Source of the DNA: CAZTJA01 sp964613745
GTDB taxonomy: Bacteria; Desulfobacterota; Desulfomonilia; Desulfomonilales; Desulfomonilaceae
DNA length: 10,947 bases
NCBI GenBank assembly: GCA_964613745.1
Contig: CAZTJA010000106.1
Span: forward strand, 1 to 10,947
Direction: 5' to 3'
Of the stretch, positions 5,257 to 10,947 are shown piece after piece (positions within the stretch are counted from its first letter, which is position 1; each line of letters begins with the position of its first letter). Made by a program: the position numbers and the translations under genes. A model generated the notes under the pieces. It did no database searches. It saw nothing but the letters and a program-made list of their open reading frames with translations, and had not been told where the DNA came from.

Positions 5257-6987
5257 TTATGTACGTCCCGAAATTCGCCGTTCGACTGACTGGAATTTAT
5301 CCAGGCCTCGGATGAGCCGCAAACCTGCAGACCCGATCGAGGTCTCCATCTCTTTGGTTAGATCCAAAACTTCCGATTTCAGCTGCTGAATGAGAGTGTC
5401 AGCCAATGCGGTGGCTTTTTTGTCTATTGCCTTAAGTCTCTTTTTCGCCAGGAAAAATATCAATAAAGTTTCGATAATAAGCAAGACCAGCAAGCCGATT
5501 AAACCATCAGTGCTGAAGATCATCGTACCAATATTAAAAATAACGGCTGCAAGGATTCCGAACCCCGGATTTCTAAAAAATTCGACAACATTGCCTGTGC
5601 CGGCGAGCTTCATCAAGAACAGCAATACAGGTATGAACAATAGAGTTCTTTGTCTAAAACGGAGAAATTTGTGCCCCGCAGAAGAGTGAATCCCGGCAAC
5701 CTTATCGGCCAACTGCATCTTTCGTTCGATAACATTTGACATCTTCTCTTCGGGGTTGTCATCGAAACCCAAAACTTCGGAACCCGTCGCGAGAATCAAT
5801 TCCGATTTCAAATTCATGATTCGAGTGGAAGTCCTGGAATATTCATCGCGCGAAACTACACGAACCAATCTTGTCAAGATCTCGCGCAAATTGCCCGAGG
5901 ATGATTTTTCGGAGTATCCTCCAAGAGAAAACAACCATTTCATTGCGGATTTCACGGAAATGATGGATCCATCGGCCGCTTGAAATCGATGAAAGAGCTC
6001 ACGACGCAATCCGTTTCTTACTTCCGAGTGCACCACTACTTCGGGGCTTCCACTCGGCTTTGCAATCTCAGCGAGTAATTTGCATTCACCGGCTATCCGA
6101 TAAAGACCGTCCAATGGAATTTCTGTTTTTAGCCGCGCAACCAGTCCACGTAATTGTTCATTAAGGTTGATTGTCTTGATCGAGGCAATTTCCTTGCTAT
6201 TTCGCTCTTCCGAGAGATAAGCTTGAAGTTTTTGGAATTCCTCATGGATGAAGGGATATTCTTTTAATCCCTCAAACTCCATTTTTGCGGAAATTGCGTA
6301 TATGCGTGTATTCTCAATCCCTGAAACGCTCTTCAAACGAAACGTGAGGTCTCCAATGACCTCCTTCAGTTTGGAATATGGATCTTTCCGATCTGAATCC
6401 ACCAGCTCATCGGATTTGTTCAGGACAAACGAGAAATTACCTTTGTTCAGGTTAGTTTCATGGAGAAGATCATAAAATGCGGCATCGGCATACTTTTCGG
6501 GACTGAGAACCCATATCACCGCATCCAGGTGAGGTAAAACTTTCAAGACGATCTGTTGATTGCGCCTCTCTCTCCCATCAAAATCGGGGAGATCCATCAA
6601 AATGAGATACTTTACTTGTGCGGAATTGTGGGTGGGATCGGGTGAATTGATGAATTCCCCCAGTTCATTCAAACCTCGGTCGACATCCGCATGACGGTAC
6701 ACAACAGCTCGATCGGTAAATGGTCGACGGTCCGATGAAGCGGATATTTGCCGGCCTGCAAGAGCATTGATCAAGCTGGACTTGCCGACACCCGTTCCTC
6801 CTAAGAGCCCTACATACAGAAGTTCGGAGGCAGAAGATGCTTTTTGACGGATTTCGGAAAGTTCGTTGAGGAATTCTTGTTGAATGGATGGGCTGAGCAG
6901 GTACTGAGCTTCGTCAAGAAGGAAATCCTCTATACCCTCAATAATTTCCAGTAAGTCGAGACGGCCTAAGGGGTGGGATTCGTTCAC
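5257..6987 (-). CDS. Membrane-anchored GTPase of the TRAFAC/dynamin-like type, unknown role
   Basis: This 576-residue protein has an N-terminal G domain: P-loop GGTGVGKSS at 63-71, a candidate switch I Thr at T91, a G3-like DLPDFDG at 132-138, G4 NKSD at 190-193 and G5 SAK at 233-235. A helical region follows. Near the C terminus there are hydrophobic segments at about 448-461 and 476-514, followed by a basic stretch and an amphipathic, possibly coiled-coil tail. A G domain, a helical middle and a late membrane hairpin resemble bacterial dynamin-like or YfjP-type GTPases that act on membranes or envelope processes; the exact family is not certain. The start is GTG at 6987, immediately after an in-frame TAG, so no longer form exists. 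The GGCGGA ribosome binding site is weak. It follows the small secreted protein gene by 47 bases and may be translated from the same mRNA. Confidence 0.82.
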   Translation of the reverse strand: MNESHPLGRLDLLEIIEGIEDFLLDEAQYLLSPSIQQEFLNELSEIRQKASSASELLYVGLLGGTGVGKSSLINALAGRQISASSDRRPFTDRAVVYRHADVDRGLNELGEFINSPDPTHNSAQVKYLILMDLPDFDGRERRNQQIVLKVLPHLDAVIWVLSPEKYADAAFYDLLHETNLNKGNFSFVLNKSDELVDSDRKDPYSKLKEVIGDLTFRLKSVSGIENTRIYAISAKMEFEGLKEYPFIHEEFQKLQAYLSEERNSKEIASIKTINLNEQLRGLVARLKTEIPLDGLYRIAGECKLLAEIAKPSGSPEVVVHSEVRNGLRRELFHRFQAADGSIISVKSAMKWLFSLGGYSEKSSSGNLREILTRLVRVVSRDEYSRTSTRIMNLKSELILATGSEVLGFDDNPEEKMSNVIERKMQLADKVAGIHSSAGHKFLRFRQRTLLFIPVLLFLMKLAGTGNVVEFFRNPGFGILAAVIFNIGTMIFSTDGLIGLLVLLIIETLLIFFLAKKRLKAIDKKATALADTLIQQLKSEVLDLTKEMETSIGSAGLRLIRGLDKFQSVERRISGRT

Positions 6988-7034
6988 CTAATCCGCCAAA
7001 ACGAAGCCTTTTCGCAAGTCTTTGGTCTCCGGCT

Positions 7035-7397
7035 TCATTTCACCCTGCAAACTTCGCTGCCCGGGCCACATTCAGCATCAATTGGCCGAAGCCACGGAAA
7101 CCAAACTGGAATGGGCTTTAAAGATAAACACGGGGCGGGGAGCTCAATGGATTTTCCGGTATAGGGGATACAAAGTTGGAGTTTTCCGAAATTTACCCAA
7201 GGCATGATGTGAAATTCGGTTTTCACGAGCGTCGGCCAAATGGGGATATCGAAAGGTATACCGATGGGTCCAACGCTTTCAGGCGGGACTGGACGATCAG
7301 GAATGCATGGTCGTGGTCCGCAATCGACACCAAAACTTATAGCTGGAACCAAAAGCATGATGAAGACTACAATTCCGAGCGTCCGATACGATTTCAT
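7035..7397 (-). CDS. Small secreted proline- and cysteine-rich protein, unknown function
   Basis: I do not recognise this 120-residue protein. It starts with a basic n-region and a hydrophobic core (MKSYRTLGIVVFIMLLVPAI) ending in SFG, a typical Sec signal peptide with cleavage near residue 23-24. The mature part is rich in Pro and has six Cys (about 26, 31, 76, 90, 110 and 117), an even number that would allow three disulfides in the periplasm. It also has many Trp/Ile-Pro pairs and no membrane segment. An ATG at 7403 would add two residues, but it abuts GAGGG (7404-7408) with no spacer; the ATG at 7397 is 6 bases from that site and is preferred. The gene lies after the ppdK terminator with its own candidate promoter and 47 bases before the GTPase gene. 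It could be a partner of the GTPase; that is inference from position only. Confidence 0.65.
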   Translation of the reverse strand: MKSYRTLGIVVFIMLLVPAISFGVDCGPRPCIPDRPVPPESVGPIGIPFDIPIWPTLVKTEFHIMPWVNFGKLQLCIPYTGKSIELPAPCLSLKPIPVWFPWLRPIDAECGPGSEVCRVK

Positions 7398-7403
7398 ATC
7401 CAT

Positions 7404-7408
7404 CCCTC
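7404..7408 (-). promoter_or_regulatory. Shine-Dalgarno deciding the start of the secreted protein
   Basis: GAGGG lies 6 bases before the ATG at 7397 and directly touches the alternative ATG at 7403, which favours the inner start. Confidence 0.65.
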
Positions 7409-7431
7409 AAAAATACATAAAATGCTTCGGC

Positions 7432-7461
7432 AATGTACCATTTCAAAATGCGTTATGTCAA
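7432..7461 (-). promoter_or_regulatory. Candidate sigma-70 promoter of the secreted protein/GTPase genes
   Basis: On the minus strand a perfect -35 TTGACA (7461-7456) is followed after 18 bases by TACATT (7437-7432), 4 of 6 matches to the -10 consensus. It lies between the ppdK terminator and the start at 7397, where a new promoter is expected. Confidence 0.45.
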
Positions 7462-7474
7462 GAATATACGCATG

Positions 7475-7501
7475 AAAAGCCGGAGAGCTAAGCTCCCCGG
7501 C
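7475..7501 (-). terminator. Intrinsic terminator of ppdK
   Basis: On the minus strand GCCGGGGAGC pairs with GCTCTCCGGC (one G-U pair) around a small loop, followed directly by TTTT (7478-7475). It begins 12 bases after the ppdK stop codon and separates ppdK from the following genes. Confidence 0.8.
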
Positions 7502-7512
7502 CGTTTGCAGTT

Positions 7513-10299
7513 TTACATGTCGTAATTCTTTTCCAGCATGGTAGCATGAGCTGCCGCTAGTCGAGCTATTGGAACTCGCGGACCTGAACAGGATACATAG
7601 TCCAAGCCCACATGATGACAGAATCGGATCGAGGCAGGATGTCCGCCGTGCTCACCGCATATGCCGATCTTGATGCCCGGTCTAGCCTTTCTGCCGTTGT
7701 CGACGGCCAGTTTCATGAGAGCCCCGACCCCTGTTGTATCTAGAGCCTCAAATGGATTCTCGGGAAGAATACCCTGTTGCTGATAGAACGGCAGGAATTT
7801 GTTCTCGGCGTCTTCTCGGCTGAAAGAGAAAGTCGCCTGAGTCAAATCGTTCGTTCCAAAGGAGAAAAATTGTGCGACTCCGGCCAATTGACCTGCAGTA
7901 ATGCATGCACGGACTACCTCAATCATTGTACCGAATTTAAAATCCAGCTTAACGTCGTACTCTGATTCGACTAGTGCCTGAGCCTCATCCACATACTTCT
8001 TGACCCACTCGAGTTCATCGACGGAACAAACCTGAGGAATCATTATTTCCGGGTGAACTTCGCATCCTTCCTTTACGCATTCCGCCGCAGCTTCCAAAAT
8101 AGCCGTTATCTGCATGATGAAGATTTCAGGAAACGATATTCCAAGTCGCACACCCCTGTGGCCGAGCATTGGGTTAATTTCCCTGAGTGTTCGTACTCTC
8201 TGAAGCATCAATTCTTTTTTAGCCAATGCGGCATCTATTTCACTTTTGTCTAAATTTGCAAAAAAGATGGGCAATCCTTGTCTCTTCTCCAGATAGCTTG
8301 CATGCAACCCGGCATCCACAAGTTTGAGGCTTTCAACCAGTTTCTCAGTAGTAATAGCGGTGTTTCTCAATCTGCGAAGATCCTCGATTTGTTCCAGGAG
8401 TTCGTTTTCAAAGGGCAAAAATTCATGAATAGGAGGATCGAGAAGTCGAATGGTTACAGGATAAGGTGACATAGCTCTGAAGATGTCGGCGAAATCGCCT
8501 CTCTGAATTGGAAGAAGCCTGTCGAGAGCCGCTTTTCTTTCATCCGACGTGTTGGCCAGAATCATGTCGATTACTTTGGGCAGCCGATCGGCTGCATTGA
8601 ACATGCGCTCAGTTCGACATAAGCCGATACCTACGGCTCCGAAGGTCCTCGCTCGAGCTGCGTCGTCCGGGGTATCCGCATTGGCCATGACTTTCAGTCG
8701 TGAAAACTCATCCGCCCAGGCCAAAAGCGTGTTCAATTGAGGACTGAAGTCCGGTTCAACCGTTGGAATCTCACCGAGATAGACATTACCGGTGCTTCCG
8801 TCAATTGTTATGATGTCACCTTCCGAGATTACCGTGTCGCCGACAAACGCCAAACGGTGAGCCGTATCGACTTTAATGCCCTCAGCTCCGGCCACGCACG
8901 GCTTACCCATACCTCTTGCGACGACCGCAGCGTGAGAAGTTTTTCCGCCTCTGCTGGTCAAAATGCCCTGTGAAGCAAAGAATCCGTGAATATCTTCAGG
9001 TTTCGTCTCTTCACGGACAAGAATGACCTTGCCGCCGTCTTTGCCTTCGGTTTCCGCCCGATCTGCATCGAAAATACAGCGTCCTGAAGCTGCACCCGGA
9101 GATGCAGGCAAACCCTGAGCCAACGGCTCAGCTTCAAAGTTCGGATCCAGCCCTGGATAGAGCAGTTGTTCGAGGTGTTCAGGGTTGATTCGCAACAGTG
9201 CCTCTTCCTTTGTGAGTAAGCTTTCTTCCACCATTTCAACGGACGTGCGAACCATCGCTGTTGCATTCATTTTACCGTTACGGGTCTGAAGACAGTAGAG
9301 AATGCCTTTCTCAATTGTGAACTCGAAATCCTGGACTTCCAGGTAATGTTTTTCCAGTCTGTTTCGCAGATCCAGCAGCTGGTTGTACAAAGAGGGCATT
9401 TCTCCAGCCATAGCCTGAATTGGCTTAGGCGTTCTAATGCCCGCAACGACGTCTTCACCCTGGGCGTTTACCAGGTATTCACCGAACATCTTGTTTTCAC
9501 CGGTGGCCGGGTCCCTCGTGAAGCCGACTCCGGTTCCGCTGTCGTTACCCATGTTACCGAATACCATGGCAACGATGTTGACTGCGGTGCCGTTTGCTTT
9601 ATCCGGAGTGATGTTGAACTGCCTCCGGTAATCGACGGCCCTTTTGCCCGTCCACGAATTGAATACCGCCTTTATTGCGATTTCCAACTGCTTGTAAACG
9701 TCTTCAGGGAAAGGCCTAAAAGTTTGCTCTTCAACAACCTGTAAGAACAGCTCCGCCACTTCCTTCAAATCGTCGATTGTTAAGTCGACATCCGATATCG
9801 CGCCTGCACGAACTTTGATGGCCGAAAGGGTTTCATCAAAATACTCGTCTGAAACTCCCATGGCGATTTTTCCGTAGAGTTGGATGAACCGGCGATATGC
9901 ATCATATCCGAATCGTTCGTTGTTGGTCTGTTTGATCAAGCCCTGAAGGGTATTCGAGTTGAGGCCCAAGTTGAGAATGGTGTCCATCATTCCGGGCATT
10001 GACATTGCCGAACCGGATCTTACGGAAACCAGTAGAGGATTGTCGGGATCACCGAACCCTTTGCCGGTAGCTTCTTCGAGAGCTCTCATGTGCTTCAACA
10101 CGTCGTCCATTAGGCCGGGAGGCAAGTCGCCGGAATCTGAATCCAGGTATGCGAGACAAGCTTCCGTGGAAATTACGTACCCGGGAGGAACATTGAGTCC
10201 GATCTGTGTCATTTCACACAGGTTGGCGCCTTTTCCGCCCAGCAGGTGTTTATTCTTGCCGTCCCCTTCCTGAAATGAATAAACGTATTTTTTATTCAT
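7513..10299 (-). CDS. ppdK: Pyruvate, phosphate dikinase
   Basis: The 928-residue enzyme interconverts pyruvate, ATP and phosphate with phosphoenolpyruvate, AMP and diphosphate in the cytoplasm. The N-terminal ATP-grasp domain begins with SFQEGDGKNKHLLGGKGANL and includes VSVRSGSAMSMPGMMDTILN (91-110). The swivelling phosphohistidine domain has GGKTSHAAVVARG (451-463) with catalytic H456 and, two residues before it, T454, the position phosphorylated by the regulatory protein in plants and some bacteria. The C-terminal TIM barrel has GIGLCRTERMF (557-567), the substrate-binding stretch FSFGTNDLTQ (812-821) and the catalytic Cys C881 in CGEHGG. The length is slightly above the usual 870-910, with the extra residues perhaps near 680-700. 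ATG at 10299 has GGAG 7 bases upstream. The gene is monocistronic, closed by a terminator. In anaerobes it serves gluconeogenesis or PPi-linked glycolysis; direction cannot be read from sequence. Confidence 0.97.
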   Translation of the reverse strand: MNKKYVYSFQEGDGKNKHLLGGKGANLCEMTQIGLNVPPGYVISTEACLAYLDSDSGDLPPGLMDDVLKHMRALEEATGKGFGDPDNPLLVSVRSGSAMSMPGMMDTILNLGLNSNTLQGLIKQTNNERFGYDAYRRFIQLYGKIAMGVSDEYFDETLSAIKVRAGAISDVDLTIDDLKEVAELFLQVVEEQTFRPFPEDVYKQLEIAIKAVFNSWTGKRAVDYRRQFNITPDKANGTAVNIVAMVFGNMGNDSGTGVGFTRDPATGENKMFGEYLVNAQGEDVVAGIRTPKPIQAMAGEMPSLYNQLLDLRNRLEKHYLEVQDFEFTIEKGILYCLQTRNGKMNATAMVRTSVEMVEESLLTKEEALLRINPEHLEQLLYPGLDPNFEAEPLAQGLPASPGAASGRCIFDADRAETEGKDGGKVILVREETKPEDIHGFFASQGILTSRGGKTSHAAVVARGMGKPCVAGAEGIKVDTAHRLAFVGDTVISEGDIITIDGSTGNVYLGEIPTVEPDFSPQLNTLLAWADEFSRLKVMANADTPDDAARARTFGAVGIGLCRTERMFNAADRLPKVIDMILANTSDERKAALDRLLPIQRGDFADIFRAMSPYPVTIRLLDPPIHEFLPFENELLEQIEDLRRLRNTAITTEKLVESLKLVDAGLHASYLEKRQGLPIFFANLDKSEIDAALAKKELMLQRVRTLREINPMLGHRGVRLGISFPEIFIMQITAILEAAAECVKEGCEVHPEIMIPQVCSVDELEWVKKYVDEAQALVESEYDVKLDFKFGTMIEVVRACITAGQLAGVAQFFSFGTNDLTQATFSFSREDAENKFLPFYQQQGILPENPFEALDTTGVGALMKLAVDNGRKARPGIKIGICGEHGGHPASIRFCHHVGLDYVSCSGPRVPIARLAAAHATMLEKNYDM

Positions 10300-10810
10300 G
10301 GTGCTCTCCGTAATTAAAAGTATTTATTGTGCTCGTAAGAAAGCGAGTAGTGATGAACCTGAAAATATTAGCGGAGTCGGTCGGCAAAGCGCCGCGCTCG
10401 ATCACATCAAAATTGAATTCTGATTCCATAAGGCTCTAGCTTGTTCAGGTATTCCGTAATGGAGTCGATTCATGTATCAATTGAAATCGAGTAAACTACT
10501 CCATGCCTACGGAACGCATCCAAAGTGGGGACATTCCATAATAATTGTGACGCACCACCAAAGGCGTATGTTCCAGAGGGATCCAAATAGGCACTCTACG
10601 GTGAATACTGATTATAGACGGATTTGTAACACGATGCAAACAAAATTATTTGATAACATCATGGATTCGGATACAATTACCGCCACTTACGACCATGACG
10701 CATTAGTTCAGCATAACGAACCATCGGCAGTTCTGCCGATATTAGTTTATAGTCTTCTAAACTTCATCTAAATAGTTACGTCCTAAAATCTCTCAGTCCA
10801 GAAGGTCAGC
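10300..10810. other. Non-coding intergenic region between divergent ppdK and thioesterase genes
   Basis: This 511-base stretch should hold the promoters of ppdK (minus) and the thioesterase gene (plus), but I found no convincing -35/-10 pair for either. A TAATAT on the minus strand near 10365-10370 lacks a matching -35. It contains the inverted repeat described at 10723-10740. A plus-strand open frame of 99 codons (10472-10771) has GGAG before its ATG, but it looks non-coding. I saw no tRNA or known RNA family. Confidence 0.6.
10723..10740. repeat. Perfect 8-bp inverted repeat upstream of the thioesterase gene
   Basis: ATCGGCAG-TT-CTGCCGAT, about 70 bases before the plus-strand start at 10811. 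Downstream on the plus strand is ATTAGTTTAT, without a real T-run, so an operator is at least as likely as a terminator. Confidence 0.5.
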
Positions 10811-10947
10811 ATGATGAATTCACAATATTTGACGCAGGATCGAATTGATTACTTGAAAAAGGATTATCAAAGAGGATTTGTCGATTTTTGCGGATTCAAA
10901 GCCATTGAGGTGACTCGGGGTCGATTCGTTTCCCGGTTGGACATTAA
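10811..10947 (+). CDS. PaaI-like hotdog-fold thioesterase, N-terminal part
   Basis: Forty-five codons are visible before the window end. After an N-terminal helix (YLTQDRIDYLKKDYQRG), the stretch GFVDFCGFKAIEVTRGRFV matches the start of PaaI/YbgC-type hotdog thioesterases, where a G-x-x-x-x-x-V/I-x-x-G-R pattern begins the first strands. Such enzymes hydrolyse acyl-CoA thioesters; the substrate is unknown here and the catalytic Asn/Asp region lies beyond the window. GAAGG at 10801-10805 precedes two adjacent ATG codons (10811 and 10814), spaced 5 or 8 bases, so the start is uncertain by one residue. It is divergent from ppdK. Confidence 0.65.
   Translation, partial: MMNSQYLTQDRIDYLKKDYQRGFVDFCGFKAIEVTRGRFVSRLDI

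Noticed and set aside
7176..7491. Overlapping plus-strand open frames opposite the small secreted protein
   Set aside because: The minus-strand reading has a ribosome binding site, a signal peptide and a consistent place between a terminator and the GTPase gene; the plus-strand products show none of these.
10379..10397. GC-rich near-palindrome AGCGC-C-GCGCT and neighbouring weak hairpins upstream of ppdK
   Set aside because: The loop would be a single base and there is no T-run, so it cannot form a stable hairpin as written; not reported as a regulatory element.
10472..10771. Plus-strand open frame of 99 codons with a GGAG sequence before its ATG
   Set aside because: The product is rich in His, Thr and Asn, has no recognisable domain, signal or membrane segment, and lies in an AT-rich intergenic region. 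A real small protein cannot be excluded, but nothing beyond the GGAG supports it.

Overview
The window reads as a chromosomal segment of a Gram-negative, probably anaerobic bacterium, most likely a deltaproteobacterial (Desulfobacterota-type) sulfur-metabolising or syntrophic lineage. This placement is inference. It rests on a cytoplasmic molybdopterin oxidoreductase beside a TauE/SafE permease, sigma-54 control, a pyruvate,phosphate dikinase and moderate GC. No rRNA, tRNA, CRISPR array, insertion sequence or phage gene was seen.

All genes except the last lie on the minus strand, so the transcription order runs from right to left. At the right edge a PaaI-like hotdog thioesterase starts on the plus strand and is cut by the window end. 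A 511-base non-coding stretch separates it from the divergent ppdK (10299-7513), which ends in a clear intrinsic terminator. Next comes a small secreted, proline- and cysteine-rich protein of unknown function with its own candidate sigma-70 promoter. It is followed after 47 bases by a membrane-anchored GTPase of 576 residues, and then by an NtrC-type sigma-54 response regulator (5152-3731).

The most informative part is 3471-3730, directly downstream of the activator gene. It has the layout of a sigma-54 promoter region: two copies of a palindromic site 85 bases apart, an IHF-like site, and a -24/-12 element whose GG and GC are 10 bases apart. The predicted start of transcription is about 33 bases before the next gene.

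That promoter faces a four-gene cluster: a receiver-only protein whose phospho-acceptor Asp is replaced by His (3470-3084), a TauE/SafE family permease (3056-1893), a three-helix membrane protein with the layout of the Oxa1/YidC/EMC3 superfamily (1807-1193), and the N-terminal 385 residues of a Mo/W-bisMGD oxidoreductase without a Tat signal (1157 to beyond position 1). My working model is that the sigma-54 activator senses a signal through an unseen kinase and switches on a module that handles a sulfur oxyanion or a similar anion. In that model the molybdoenzyme transforms the substrate in the cytoplasm and the permease moves the substrate or product. A terminator-like hairpin between the permease and the Oxa1-like gene may lower expression of the distal genes.
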